Shown here: piece after piece, positions 24,020 to 34,701 of the stretch | Numbering within the stretch: the first letter of the stretch is position 1 | Layout: the number at the start of each line of letters is the position of its first letter | Origin: Naumovozyma dairenensis CBS 421 | Taxonomy: Eukaryota > Ascomycota > Saccharomycetes > Saccharomycetales > Saccharomycetaceae | Assembly (NCBI RefSeq): GCF_000227115.2 | Contig: NC_016480.1 | Span: 620,001 to 684,000 of the forward strand | Direction: 5' to 3' | Length of the DNA: 64,000 nt | Made by a program: the position numbers and the translations under genes | The notes under the pieces: model-generated | The model's database searches: none | What the model was told of the DNA's origin: nothing | Seen by the model: the letters and a program-made list of their open reading frames with translations, nothing else

Positions 24020-24531
24020 GATTATGTTTTTGTCAGCTGTATTTTCGTTCTTTTCAAAGGTGCTTATTATTGATGTACCGAAACAGAGTTATAAAGTTGG
24101 ATGCAATGATAGAACCTGTGGTAAAATAACCTAAAGGGTATGTACTGGCTCTGGTTACGGATAGAAGTCTCAACACTGGAAAATAATGTGCCACCACTAC
24201 TTTATCTGGATGTCAGTGCTCTGTATACTATGCTATCCAGTTTCTTATAATTACGTATGATATTTTCTTTTGTGTATATATAATTTATAGCGAAACATAT
24301 ACGAAGATTTCTTCTATTGGGCATTGACAGCAAAAAGTGGTAAGTAAAAGACACCTTTAGAGTATTCAGACAGTATGCAATGGGAATATTGATAGGAGAT
24401 TTGAAATAGCAAAATCACTAAAAATATAAAGGATATATCTTCCTTACTATGAATTGCAAAGGCCCGTTGTACCATAACTTGGTATCAATGGTATATTTTA
24501 CCGACCCTTACATATGCTGAAATATATATAT
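24020..24531. other. APC9 promoter and CDC45 3' region
   Basis: This is 512 bp between tandem minus-strand genes. Weak inverted repeats occur (for example CTGGAT/ATCCAG near 24206-24240 and TACCAT/ATGGTA at 24470-24493). No gene or strong motif was recognised. Confidence 0.5.
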
Positions 24532-26180
24532 CTATAATAAACCACTTAATGTTAACTTTTCTAAGAATGGTGATAGGTCATCTTTACGAATCTCAATAAT
24601 TGAACTTTCAAAATTATCTATCTTAACTTTAGCACCTGTCTCTGCTGTAATTTGTTGAAATGCCATACTAAAGTTGTTTAAAATTGGTTTTCTCGTATTA
24701 ATAGTATCCAATCCCCTTGGGTACCTTGGTGACAGACCAGCAACAAGATAAGTGTCTGTTGATTCATCCAAACTTGCCAAAACCATCGGTAATAATTGTT
24801 TGTCTTCAGATTCTGCACAACATTCTATTAACCAATTACCTAATCGTAGTAATGTCAATGGGTTCCTATACAATTCTAGATCAGGACCATCTTGTAATAC
24901 ACATAATCTATATATTCGAAGATGTTTAATCAATTTTTTCTCCAAAATGATAACACTTGTATTGAAAACAGATTTTTGTAACATTTGTGCATGTTGAATA
25001 CCACGATTTAATAATTCAAATTTACGATCATCTAACGCATCCCAACTTAACCAGAAATTAGAAACCCATTGACGTCTTGTCAAATTTAATAATTGTGATA
25101 CATTACCATCATTATCTTGTATATCTTCTTCATCTAATGGAACATCATAATTTGCATTATTACTTGATGATACTACTCTACCATCTTTAAGGATGGACCC
25201 GCCCATCTCTAATAATGCTGTTAATGCTTCGACAAATTCACTCGCACTAATACTACCTCTATAACCAAATGTTCTGACAAATCCGTCTCTTACAATATCT
25301 TGTAATCCATATCGATCTAAATTCTTATCAAAAATGATTCCTAATTCTCTTTTAATGGAATGATCCATATAAAGCCATGATTCTTGAGCTGTCGTTAAGG
25401 GGATCCCCATTCTTGCAAACATTTTATGTAATCTTTTCCTCCCATTTTCATTCCAAAGTGACAATTTGGCATTGACATAATTGGAATAATAAAAACTATC
25501 ATATAATGACGAATGTCTTAGTAAGAATAAATAATAATCGGGTTGTACTTCTAATGATAAAGTGTCTGGTGTCTTTGTGGAGATCATACTATTATTACTC
25601 GGTGATAATCTTTTCACTTCATCTTGCAATAATGGGAATAATCGATTATAAACTTGAGAATATGCTGTATCTAACGACGTGGCTCCCAGTATGGTTAACC
25701 ATAAGTTCTGTATATTTGTTTCACCAATGGATGATAATAAGGAATATATTTGTGTGGAAATGGAATTTACTATTGTAGAACCATTGGAGTAATATTCTTC
25801 TAAGAATCGTTCATAAGTATTGATATCTTTCCTTCTTTGTATAATTAATTTTTTCCTTGGATTATTATTATTTGAAGATGATTTTTTTCGTTTCTTTGAG
25901 TCGATATTGCTTTCTTCGTCTTCATCTTCATCAGTTTGGTCTTGTTCTTCGTCATCGTCATCGTCATCGTCATCGTCTTCGTCATCGTCAGAAAGTCCAT
26001 CATCTTCACTGTCATTTTCTCTTTCTTCTTCTAATTTAACTAATTTGAAATATGCCTCTTTTTCATGTTGTAAATTATTTTCCACAGTACCATCATCAAA
26101 ACAATGAATAATATCGGATCCAAATAAATTATCTAAATTCCACGGCCTATGAGCATCTAATACATAAATCAATCTTTCAC

Positions 26181-26213
<33 letters not shown>

Positions 26214-26544
26214 CAGGCGTGTTATTATTATCAGTCGTGTTATTATTATCCAGATTTAAAAATGCTTCTAAGTCAACAACAGCACCGAATCCAACCAATA
26301 TAACACTATTTATATTGATATCTAATTGTGAATATAGTTTTTTCAATTCAGAATATCCAAAAACTGGGACAATTTGTAATTGAACTAATTCTTTCTTAAA
26401 TAAATTTGATAGCATCTTAGTGGCACACATGGAATCGATATTTAAACAGGAAACAAATATGACTAACTGACATGATGAATGACTTGATGATGATTTTAAT
26501 ATGTTATAATATGCTTGTTTTAATTGATCAACTTTATAATACAT
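24532..26544 (-). CDS. CDC45: DNA replication initiation factor Cdc45
   Basis: The 670-residue protein (S. cerevisiae Cdc45, YLR103C, 650) joins Mcm2-7 and GINS to form the CMG helicase at origins. It belongs to the DHH/RecJ-like phosphoesterase fold but is inactive as a nuclease. The start is placed at 26544 (MYYKVDQLKQAYYNIL), matching the family N-terminus; the frame is open for another 83 codons upstream, but that stretch has no resemblance and would overlap the promoter. Conserved parts are SCQLVIFVSCLNIDSMCATKML, VLDAHRPWNLDN, QPDYYLFLLRHSSLYDSFYYS and the C-terminal FLEKLTLSGLL. An Asn run (about 110-125) and a long Asp/Glu run (about 175-215) fill the acidic loop. Two MCB boxes lie upstream. 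Confidence 0.96.
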
Positions 26545-27420
26545 GGTATAAATTGTTTTGGTATATTCATGGGAACTTCGGAGAAAAAAGAAGTTAATGG
26601 ATGCAATAACGATAATATGGATATGAATGCGGTCTCCTGTGATGCTTATGTGACCAACTATTTTTGGATATATGTGTATTATTGCCCTTTGCAAGAATAT
26701 ATAACTATATATGTGAAATTTTTCATTTTTTGCAGTTGTAATGTATTGTTTTGATATTTTGAGAAACGCGTAAACCGTTTCACGCGTCTTCAAAGGTGTC
26801 TGACACTTTTCCAGAACAACAAACCTAAGTAAAGTAGATGTCAGGGACTTGAAGTTTGGGCTCTATTGAAGAAGATATACATTCAAGTAGTAACTTAAGT
26901 AAGGAGGGTTATGGCTGATATATCTGTTTGGGACTGAACTACATAAAAAAAATCCACTCTTTCCTCAACGATTTCTTTTGTCTGCAAAGACATGTGACCC
27001 AACGACATTTTTAAAACGATTTCAGGGATAGTGATTCATAATTATTAAAGCTTGGAGGAGAAATTGCATAATACTTTTAACAAGGTGAGCAGTATTGCTA
27101 CAAGTAGTTTCAGGGTCTGCAAAACTTTTTTTTTACTTTAAAATATATAAGTAACTATTGGAGGTACCCTCATATGAATAGAATTCACCATTGCAGCCCA
27201 AAACGTCTGTGCTTGAATCAAGTTTTTTCTGATACTATTGGGTATTTATAGTTTAATATTATCATAGGAATATATATGTACGTGTATGTATAAGTAATAC
27301 ATAGTATGTATAGACAAGAGACGCAGAAAAATAAAGAATATGATGATTCAATTCGACATTTTTATTAGATAATTCAATTGTTGGCTCCCAATTAGTGGAA
27401 GAAAGGAAGATTCCATTGTC
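26545..27420. other. CDC45 promoter and SDH5 3' region, synteny breakpoint
   Basis: This is 876 bp between minus-strand genes from different S. cerevisiae chromosomes (YLR103C and YOL071W). It holds the CDC45 MCB boxes (26766-26787). The remainder, including an A/T-rich tract near 27127-27150, shows no recognisable gene, tRNA or LTR. Confidence 0.6.
26766..26787. promoter_or_regulatory. Two MCB (ACGCGT) boxes upstream of CDC45
   Basis: ACGCGT occurs at 26766-26771 and 26782-26787, 222-243 bp before the CDC45 start at 26544. ACGCGT is the MBF (Mbp1-Swi6) site that drives G1/S transcription, and CDC45 is a G1/S gene in S. cerevisiae. The pairing at 16-bp spacing is seen directly; MBF binding is inferred. 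Confidence 0.85.
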
Positions 27421-27915
27421 TTAATATTTATCTAGATCAGGCATCTTCAAAATTTCCTTCTTTTTATTTTGACTAAATTCTTGCAATTTTTTCAATACTT
27501 TTGAATCATTCCATTTTTTAGGTAATGGACTATAATCGAAGTTCTTAGTTGCCCAATAATAAATATCCCAATCCAATTCGTTTAACAATTCATCGTATTC
27601 TTTTAATTCTACCACGTCCATATCTTTCAAGTATTTAGCGGCAAATGCAGATAATAATAAATCAGTTTCCAAAATACCTCTTTTCCTTGATTGATAAATT
27701 AATCTGGAACGGGTCCTTTCTAATGGTTCGTTAGATCTATCAATTGGTGGGATTTTTATCCTTGATACTACATCATCTTCATCCTTGTTAGGTTTATTAT
27801 TGTTGTTGTTATTGGTCGAATAGAATGAATAGCTTAGAACTCCGTTAAGCACCCTTGTTCTTGAAAAAATTACTGTGGCAGTAGAAGCACAACGTAAAAG
27901 GTTTCTAGTCAACAT
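27421..27915 (-). CDS. SDH5: Succinate dehydrogenase assembly factor Sdh5 (SDHAF2)
   Basis: The 164-residue mitochondrial protein matches S. cerevisiae Sdh5/Emi5 (YOL071W, 162), needed for covalent attachment of FAD to the Sdh1 flavoprotein of complex II. The N-terminus (residues 1-35) is Arg/Ser/Thr-rich without acidic residues, as in a matrix presequence. The conserved core [24 protein letters not shown] and [13 protein letters not shown] form the SDHAF2 helical bundle with its Arg-Gly motif. It is followed on the same strand by THP1 (YOL072W) further up, as in S. cerevisiae. The start at 27915 is the first Met and gives a normal presequence. Confidence 0.95.
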   Translation of the reverse strand: MLTRNLLRCASTATVIFSRTRVLNGVLSYSFYSTNNNNNNKPNKDEDDVVSRIKIPPIDRSNEPLERTRSRLIYQSRKRGILETDLLLSAFAAKYLKDMDVVELKEYDELLNELDWDIYYWATKNFDYSPLPKKWNDSKVLKKLQEFSQNKKKEILKMPDLDKY

Positions 27916-28095
27916 TATACCTGAAGCCTGCTGCTAGTTTTCTAATCGGTTCGTTCGTCTACCAATGACATTCTTACCTGTGTAATCTGTGTATATACAT
28001 ATGTGTACTCCCTTTAAAATTAAAACTTTGTTCCATCTGCCGCCTCTTTGTGTATAAAAAAGATTTTATTGGTAAAAAATGATTAGTCAAACAAG

Positions 28096-28141
<46 letters not shown>

Positions 28142-28257
28142 TACGACTCAAAGATATAAGATGAACATATATCTACTTATATTTTTGTAATAGAAGGTAT
28201 TAAACTTTTTTTATATCAAATACGATTTCTTTTCATTGACTAATATAGTATATATAT
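27916..28257. other. SDH5-THP1 intergenic region with a GA microsatellite
   Basis: This is 342 bp between tandem minus-strand genes. It contains the GA repeat at 28096-28138, about 180 bp upstream of SDH5. No other feature was seen. Confidence 0.6.
28096..28138. repeat. (GA)n microsatellite
   Basis: About twenty GA dinucleotides with one A insertion. The tract lies upstream of SDH5 and could act as a GAF-like or nucleosome-shaping tract, or simply be neutral. Confidence 0.9.
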
Positions 28258-29721
28258 TTAGCTATCTAGCCACGAATCATCTGAATGTAATGGGAATTGG
28301 AGAGCAATCCTCTTATCAACACTTGGCATCACATCAGTGATAGGAACATTCTTTTGGAAAACACATAATTTCAATAATGGGAAACAATTCCCACGTAAAA
28401 ATCCAAGATTAATCAAAGTCACCAATATATTTTCTGTATCTGCCAAAGTCCCTGTATGAATACCATCATATATCGTTATTTTTTTCCCCATGCTATTATC
28501 AATACTCCCATTATCATCGCTTAGGTTTAAAGAAACCCATATGGCTCTATGTACCAATTCATACAATAATTTATTGGAACCTTCAGATATCACAAATTTA
28601 GAAATAACATTCTTTATTAAAAATCTGTAAGTTAATATTGGTAATTTTTCTAAAAGAATTAAATGCACATATTGCCTTCGTAAGAGTTTTTCATGTAATT
28701 TTAACCAACCATGTAACCCACTCATATTACCTGTCGTAATATTGTGGCAAAGTTTCTTGTATATATCTATTTGAGGATAATCTTTAATGTCATTGAAATT
28801 TGGACATTTACCAATGACAATACCAGCTGGTATAAGATATCGTAATATTCTATTAATATTCCGCTTCCAAACCAATCTATTCCCATTATCATCATCATTG
28901 CCTTGGAGGGAATTATTTATTGACATGGCCATTACATATGCTTTTTGTAATTGTGCATATGCATTACTCATTCTTGCATTCAAAAGATAATATCTACCTA
29001 AAAGATATCTATATTCAATTCGTTCTCTTATATTATAATCCTTGAAATGTTCTAACATACTCTTTGGCTTAAAATTATTGAAAATATTGGAACATAATTG
29101 TGGAGAATCTATTCTGAAATATAAATTGTTTAGTTTATTGACTAAATATAGTAGAATTTTTTGTTTCTCAGGAAGTGTTGCATCATATCGTTCACTATCA
29201 TTACTACCATTACCACCACTGTTATCATTTCTATAAGTCTTAATACTATTGAATAATTTTGAAATGATTGATGATGTATGTGATAAGAATTGATATTTTC
29301 TTGTCCCTAAAATCATATAATTATTATCTAATTTAATGGCCAACGGTATAACTATTTCAGTTTGTTTCCGGAAAATAGGTACCAAGGGATCAATTGGATA
29401 TGTATCATTTAATAAACAATTCGTTAAATTAGAATAAAATTCGAAAATTAAATCACAACTGGACCAAATGGACCATGGATCCACATTCTCACAATAATTT
29501 AAAAATGATGTAATCATAATATTGAACCTTGTCCATCGTTTATTACCTGAATTAAATTCCACTAATTCCTCTAATTGTTTCTTGGTGTACGATTTCGAAA
29601 TCAATTCATTCTGTAATGATGCTACTTGGAACCCATTGAATTGTAAATCTAAACTTAAGATTGTATAATTCCCATTTTGAATATCTCTAAAGAATTGATT
29701 TAAATTATAATTACCGACCAT
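28258..29721 (-). CDS. THP1: TREX-2 complex subunit Thp1
   Basis: The 487-residue protein matches S. cerevisiae Thp1 (YOL072W, 455), the PCI-domain partner of Sac3 in TREX-2, which couples transcription to mRNA export at the nuclear pore. The N-terminus is helical (QFFRDIQNGNYTILSLDL). The PCI region is in the C-terminal half, with REYRYLLGRYYLLNARMSNAYAQ-like helices (YRYLLGRYYLLNARMSNAY) and the winged-helix end (LVTLINLGFLRGNCFPLLK). A Gly/Asn/Ser insertion (about residues 168-178) and an Asp/Asn insertion near 275 are lineage-specific loops. The start at 29721 is the first Met and agrees with the family. The gene is divergent from UPF3. Confidence 0.92.
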   Translation of the reverse strand: MVGNYNLNQFFRDIQNGNYTILSLDLQFNGFQVASLQNELISKSYTKKQLEELVEFNSGNKRWTRFNIMITSFLNYCENVDPWSIWSSCDLIFEFYSNLTNCLLNDTYPIDPLVPIFRKQTEIVIPLAIKLDNNYMILGTRKYQFLSHTSSIISKLFNSIKTYRNDNSGGNGSNDSERYDATLPEKQKILLYLVNKLNNLYFRIDSPQLCSNIFNNFKPKSMLEHFKDYNIRERIEYRYLLGRYYLLNARMSNAYAQLQKAYVMAMSINNSLQGNDDDNGNRLVWKRNINRILRYLIPAGIVIGKCPNFNDIKDYPQIDIYKKLCHNITTGNMSGLHGWLKLHEKLLRRQYVHLILLEKLPILTYRFLIKNVISKFVISEGSNKLLYELVHRAIWVSLNLSDDNGSIDNSMGKKITIYDGIHTGTLADTENILVTLINLGFLRGNCFPLLKLCVFQKNVPITDVMPSVDKRIALQFPLHSDDSWLDS

Positions 29722-30055
29722 ATCTTTAAGGTAACGTTCTATACTATCAGGTTATAGTAAATGGGAAGTATCAGACACCTTCCTGATATATGGTCTTTGC
29801 TTTCTTCTCATCATATTACTCTCTGAATTAGTAGTGGAATACCAACTCTTTATTATTTTTCACTTTTACGTAGTTGAAAAAGTATTGAATGGAAACTTTG
29901 GTGAACAACATTTAAAGAGTTAAAAACAATGCAAAGAAAAAGAAGATTAAAGAAGAATTAGTCAATGGAAAGTGGCAATCAGCTACATCATTATCAAACA
30001 TACTACTCTCTTCCATTTTTTGAGAGTGCCAGCCAAATTGATTGATTTCTAAAAC
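29722..30055. other. THP1-UPF3 divergent promoter region
   Basis: This is 334 bp between divergent starts. It is AT-rich; no defined factor site was recognised. It joins a YOL gene to a YGR gene, a product of reciprocal loss between duplicated segments. Confidence 0.5.
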
Positions 30056-31381
30056 ATGTCGGAATCGCCGAATGCCCAATCTAAGAAGGTTCAACAGCCA
30101 TCACCAAGACAACAACAACCAACTGGTACTACTGTTGCAGCTGGCAATACTTCCACAGATGGTACCGCTATTAATCCCAGAAATAGAAGAAGAAGACCAA
30201 AATCGAGGAACAAACAAACTATTGATACCGTTCCTGATAAAGAAGCCAACAGTACAGCAAAATCAGAGAATGCCACACATCTAAAAGGAAGTAATAAACC
30301 TGCAAAGAAGAGAGCAACACAGCAGCAACAAAAGCAACAAAAGAGACAGAAACAAAGACAGAAACAAGATAGGAATGAAAGTAATCTATTTAAATTAGTT
30401 TTAAGACATTTACCTCCTAATTTAAATTCTGAAAATTTCATTAAGAATGTCAGTCTCTCAAAGAATATTCATGATTTATATCTTGAATGGTACTACATTC
30501 AAGGTCATTATTCTTCGAAATTATTTAAGCAGCCACATTATTCAAGAGCTTATTTCATTTTCGACTCCATAGTAAAATTGAATAAGTTTGCCAGTATTGT
30601 GAAAAATATGAAGTTCATTGATGATCATGAGAATGTAATGATTCCCTTGTTGACATTATCATCTTATATTAAAAGCATTGAAGAGAATGTTCCAGAGAGA
30701 TCTAGAAATAATCCTAAAAAGCATCAAAGGACGAAGGCCCCCAAGAAGGATATCTTGGAAGGAACTATTGAAAATGATGATCTATTTAAGATGTTTCTTG
30801 GTCGAAGTAAAGAAAATGATAAAGTTATTGATTACGGTAATTTCAGTTTATTAAGACCTGTTCGGAAAGAAGTATCAAGACAAAAGGAAGCTGATATTGC
30901 AGCAGCTAAGAAAAGTGAACTAGCATTGACCAAATTAGCTGGTGGTTCAGCTTCTTCAACTAAGGATGTTACGAGTCAAGCAAAGAATGCAAACAAAGAT
31001 AAGAATAAAGATAAAATCAGTAAGGAAAATAAAAAAGAGAAGCAAAAAGGTGCCAAAGCAACAACGGGAACTACCGAAGGTAAGAAAAAATCGAGACGAT
31101 CGAAGAAGAAAAAGAAGAACGTGCCAGCAACTAATACTAACATGGGGTCAGGAAACTTAACTTTTGAATCAAGTACCGACAATGCTACAAATAAGAAACC
31201 AACGCAAAATGTAGTTATTCTTGAAGCAGCTGGTAAAAAGGAATTACAAAAAAGGAAGAAACAGATATCAAAGACTTCTAACGTTATGCCATCATTGTTA
31301 TCACAAACTAACAACAATCATATTGATAGTCCCACTAAAAATATTCAATCTTCTATTAAGATCTTAAAACGAGAGAAATGA
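30056..31381 (+). CDS. UPF3: Nonsense-mediated decay factor Upf3
   Basis: The 441-residue protein matches S. cerevisiae Upf3 (YGR072W, 387), which with Upf1 and Upf2 degrades mRNAs carrying premature stops and shuttles between nucleus and cytoplasm. A basic, Gln/Lys-rich N-terminus (1-105) precedes the Smg4/UPF3 RNP-type domain (about 108-250), with FKLVLRHLPPNLNSENFIKN, LYLEWYYIQGHYSS and YSRAYFIFDSIVKL. The C-terminal 180 residues are strongly basic with Lys-Asp/Glu runs and KKKSRRSKKKKK, likely nuclear localisation signals. The start at 30056 is the first Met in frame. It is followed by SMD1, as YGR072W by YGR074W. Confidence 0.94.
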   Translation: MSESPNAQSKKVQQPSPRQQQPTGTTVAAGNTSTDGTAINPRNRRRRPKSRNKQTIDTVPDKEANSTAKSENATHLKGSNKPAKKRATQQQQKQQKRQKQRQKQDRNESNLFKLVLRHLPPNLNSENFIKNVSLSKNIHDLYLEWYYIQGHYSSKLFKQPHYSRAYFIFDSIVKLNKFASIVKNMKFIDDHENVMIPLLTLSSYIKSIEENVPERSRNNPKKHQRTKAPKKDILEGTIENDDLFKMFLGRSKENDKVIDYGNFSLLRPVRKEVSRQKEADIAAAKKSELALTKLAGGSASSTKDVTSQAKNANKDKNKDKISKENKKEKQKGAKATTGTTEGKKKSRRSKKKKKNVPATNTNMGSGNLTFESSTDNATNKKPTQNVVILEAAGKKELQKRKKQISKTSNVMPSLLSQTNNNHIDSPTKNIQSSIKILKREK

Positions 31382-31970
31382 AATTAAGCAAGACTGACGC
31401 GTATAGGATGATATACTCAAACTTCCGATACTCTTCAAAGTTAATTGGGATTACGATCTTGGATCGGGTCTAATATTGACGAAGAAAGCGCCACTGACAA
31501 ACAGATATGTACTACTGAACCTGTCACTGGAATGAATGATATTTTAGTAACTGGATACTCTTTTGTAATACTAGAACCATAATCGCAAGGTATGCGACAT
31601 CATATTTTATGGAATGAATTGCTTCAGGCGGCAGCTGAGCCGTACAGTAGCTTTCTTTAAGATTATATTGTATAAAGTATATAATTATCTATACCTAATA
31701 TAAATCCATCCCCCTTCACTTACTTTGGTTGCGTACCATTTTTCATTTCTTGTCTTCATTTTGCCTTTTTTGACTGTGTCGTTTCCTTGTTCAATTTCAA
31801 GGAAGAATAGAGATTCTGAAAAATTTCACTTACGATACGTTATAACATTGCGAAACTATAAAGATGAACGATTCTATCAACAAGATTGTTATAATCAAAC
31901 AGTGGCAAGAAAAGAGCAATACTATCTCGCGATCATCTTTATTCATAATTAAAATTATTAATTCAACACA
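31382..31970. other. UPF3-SMD1 intergenic region
   Basis: This is 589 bp between tandem genes. A GGCGGC core at 31628-31633 is only a partial URS1 match. One ACGCGT is at 31397. A 75-codon open frame at 31725-31952 has no recognisable similarity and is not called as a gene. Confidence 0.5.
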
Positions 31971-32432
31971 ATGAAATTGGTGAATTTTTTAAAGAAACTT
32001 CGTAATGAACAAGTAACCATAGAATTGAAAAATGGTACCACAGTTTGGGGCACTTTACAAACCGTATCTCCACAAATGAACACAACTTTAACAGACGTAA
32101 AATTGTCGTTACCTCGTAATGCCTCTCAAGGCATCTCAGCTGGATCGGTTGCTATAGCTTCTGTATATTTAACGAATGGAACTAGCGGTACAAGTAATAA
32201 TAATCCAACAGGAATTGAATCTTCTACAACTTCATTACAATACATCAATATCCGTGGTAATACAATAAGACAAATAATATTGCCAGATTCATTAAATTTA
32301 GATTCGTTACTCGTTGACGAAAAGGAATTAAACAAATTAAGGAAATTAGGGAAAGTGTCAGATGATTCCAATAGAAAGAGGAAGCGTGGGTTTAGTGAGA
32401 ATACCACGAAAAGAGTAAGAAGAGCTCTATAA
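31971..32432 (+). CDS. SMD1: Core spliceosomal Sm protein D1
   Basis: The 153-residue protein matches S. cerevisiae SmD1 (YGR074W, 146), one of seven Sm proteins that ring the Sm site of U1, U2, U4 and U5 snRNAs. Sm motif 1 is at about residues 1-45 ([34 protein letters not shown]) and Sm motif 2 at about 93-108 ([15 protein letters not shown]). A Ser/Gly/Asn loop between them (about 48-85) is longer than in metazoan SmD1, as in other yeasts. The C-terminus is basic ([18 protein letters not shown]), a likely nuclear localisation tail. The start is the first Met and matches exactly. Confidence 0.97.
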   Translation: MKLVNFLKKLRNEQVTIELKNGTTVWGTLQTVSPQMNTTLTDVKLSLPRNASQGISAGSVAIASVYLTNGTSGTSNNNPTGIESSTTSLQYINIRGNTIRQIILPDSLNLDSLLVDEKELNKLRKLGKVSDDSNRKRKRGFSENTTKRVRRAL

Positions 32433-32519
32433 CGATAAAAAGAATATGAAAAATGAGTGATATATTATATATACAATATAGAAGGGTATTTTGTGTAGTA
32501 GAAATCGTTCATATTATTA

Positions 32520-34364
32520 TTATAACTTACTTCTCAATGACTCTTTGTGCATATACCACCATTTAATGGCTGTACCTGACTTAATATCAGATATGACATT
32601 CCATAGCAGATGTAACAACTCATTATACTGTTTCTTGTCAAGTTTTGTCTTCAATATTAGTTCACGGATATTATCTAGCCAGTCACACATATATCGATCA
32701 TCCGTGAACGATAAAAGGAAAATTATGCATTTAATGAAAGTCTTCTGTTGTTCTACTTCATTGGGAGAGCAATTTATAACCCTCAAATAAGTAAGATGTA
32801 ACAGTTCCCCAGTTAAATCTCGATTAAACGTTCTTAAGAAAACTGATTTAGGCCCTAAAGTTTGGATAATTATCAGTAATTGTTTTTCCGATAGATTATT
32901 CTTATTATGGTACTGATCATAACAAAGGTTGATATATCGTAAGAGATGGTCAGCTTGCCAAATAAGTAGGCCTGTACCAGAGACGAATCTTATATTATCA
33001 AATACTGATAATATCACACCATGCAGTAGATCTCGAATAGTCTCATCTTTATTATTTTCCTCAAAGCACAGATATTCTAATGGAGTAATCGTTTCATTAT
33101 AAAAGGTTCCTGTGATACCATCGAGGCCAGGTAAGGTTTTTTGTAAAAATATTAGAAAAAAAGTCATCTTCGACTTATTTATCTTGTTTGCAAACCCGTT
33201 ATCGTTTAACCAAATATTGCCCTTTAGATTATTTATTATATCTTCATAATAACTCATTCCATTATTTTTGAATTGAATATTACTAGTCATCTTGATACCA
33301 GTGACTGTCACATCATACACGTAATCGTACAATTGGAAACCTACTGTACCAAAATCCAATGCAATGAAATTGAGATAGAAAAGGCACAATATTATTTGGT
33401 TATACCATAATTCTGGAATCATTCCATATTTATTACTGCGTTGTAAACAACTTTTCAAAGTTAGCAATATGAAAATGAATATGTTCGAATAATACTCATC
33501 CGCATATTTTATTTCAGAATTACCATGATTCACTTCCTTAGTACAAACGTCAAAACAAACACTAGTATAATTATTTAATACTTTTGAAACTGTCCTAATA
33601 TCACACCTTGGTATTCCAGTCATTAAAGTTTTAGCTACTTGATTTAAATTTAGTTGTAACATTTTATCATTCTGGTTTCGTTTGTCCCTCAGATTACCCT
33701 TGGTAATATATTGTATCGATAATTTCATACAAGATTCAACGATAAAATTCCATGGAATATTATTCTTCATTAAAAATTCCATATTACTGTCATCGAGTTG
33801 GCTTGCTGAATATATTAAAACCAAGTCATCTAATTCAGGCGACTTGGATTTGTCATTAGGTTTATAATTCCATTGATGAATCGATTGGCACCATATAGGT
33901 AAGAAATATTTTTGTTTCCATGTGGTATACATTTCTTGAACCCTTCCTGAGTCATCTAAAAAATATTGCTTTTGTAATTGAAGGAACGTTTCATTAGTAC
34001 TGATAATACCACTCAAAATACTTAATTTTATAATATCCCATTTATTACAATTGATAATAGAATGGTTCCAAACGTAAAAAAAGTCGTTTAAATTAATGAT
34101 CGGTTCAGAAATTTCTAGTTTCCATTGAAATATTGATTGTGTAGCTCTTTGTAATTCCATGGGATCCTTCAATTGATGCCATAATTCTGATTGGAAAAAG
34201 GAAGATACTAAGTATTGTAAATTTTCTTTGGAACGAGCTCTTGGTATATAGTATATGGCATTATTTAAAATGGCAGGCAATGTCTCAATCGGTATTGTTC
34301 CTGAATGGGATCGGAGTAATGTGATTAAATGCGATATTGGATCAATTCTATTATTATTATTCAT
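32520..34364 (-). CDS. PEX8: Peroxisomal import protein Pex8
   Basis: The 614-residue protein matches S. cerevisiae Pex8 (YGR077C, 589), a lumenal peroxisomal membrane-associated peroxin that links the docking and RING complexes and helps release cargo from Pex5. It ends in Ser-Lys-Leu, a canonical PTS1, as Pex8 does. Conserved stretches include NAIYYIPRARSKENLQYLVS, LDFGTVGFQLYDYVYD and the terminal IKWWYMHKESLRSKL. The start is placed at 34364 (MNNNNRIDPISHLITLL); the open frame continues 24 codons upstream but starts with no ATG. It is convergent with SMD1 across 87 bp. PRP38 and MRPL25, which lie between SMD1 and PEX8 in S. cerevisiae, are absent here. Confidence 0.93.
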   Translation of the reverse strand: MNNNNRIDPISHLITLLRSHSGTIPIETLPAILNNAIYYIPRARSKENLQYLVSSFFQSELWHQLKDPMELQRATQSIFQWKLEISEPIINLNDFFYVWNHSIINCNKWDIIKLSILSGIISTNETFLQLQKQYFLDDSGRVQEMYTTWKQKYFLPIWCQSIHQWNYKPNDKSKSPELDDLVLIYSASQLDDSNMEFLMKNNIPWNFIVESCMKLSIQYITKGNLRDKRNQNDKMLQLNLNQVAKTLMTGIPRCDIRTVSKVLNNYTSVCFDVCTKEVNHGNSEIKYADEYYSNIFIFILLTLKSCLQRSNKYGMIPELWYNQIILCLFYLNFIALDFGTVGFQLYDYVYDVTVTGIKMTSNIQFKNNGMSYYEDIINNLKGNIWLNDNGFANKINKSKMTFFLIFLQKTLPGLDGITGTFYNETITPLEYLCFEENNKDETIRDLLHGVILSVFDNIRFVSGTGLLIWQADHLLRYINLCYDQYHNKNNLSEKQLLIIIQTLGPKSVFLRTFNRDLTGELLHLTYLRVINCSPNEVEQQKTFIKCIIFLLSFTDDRYMCDWLDNIRELILKTKLDKKQYNELLHLLWNVISDIKSGTAIKWWYMHKESLRSKL

Positions 34365-34701
34365 TATGTGTGGCCTAGACGAATAAAAAAGAATACAATA
34401 AAATGTTGTAATCTTATTCGACGAGATAAAGACCAATGCTAAATTTTATGCTATAATTTTAGTTTCTATTTTCGCCAATGCATTTCTCTTCTTTATAACA
34501 TAATATTGAGGTAAATTTGTAGTTTCCCTCAATAGCCCGGAATTCTTCTATAAGAAACTTTTTGAAACGTTTTTTTGTAGTTAAGTTTAACCATGACATT
34601 AGATTTGATGAACAAGAGCTCTCCATTATACAAGGGAATTTACACAAGGAGTTAAATCAATTTATTTATTACATTATTAACAATATAGAATTCAAGGAAA
34701 A
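34365..34701. other. PEX8-DSC2 divergent promoter region
   Basis: This is 337 bp between divergent starts. A 62-codon minus-strand frame at 34459-34647 has no resemblance and is ignored. No defined factor site was found. Confidence 0.5.

Noticed and set aside
25950..26216. Long ATC/GTC and ATT triplet runs as a candidate repeat element
   Set aside because: They are the Asp/Glu and Asn codon runs inside CDC45, like those in CDC55, SAK1 and DSC2.
26545..26793. N-terminal extension of the CDC45 frame by 83 codons
   Set aside because: The stretch has no resemblance to Cdc45, whose conserved N-terminus starts exactly at the Met at 26544, and it overlaps the promoter area just below the MCB boxes.
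31725..31952. 75-codon frame upstream of SMD1
   Set aside because: No similarity recognised and it occupies the SMD1 promoter and leader. Left as intergenic.
34365..34436. 24-codon upstream extension of the PEX8 frame
   Set aside because: It begins with a TTG, not an ATG. The first ATG (34364) gives a normal Pex8 length.
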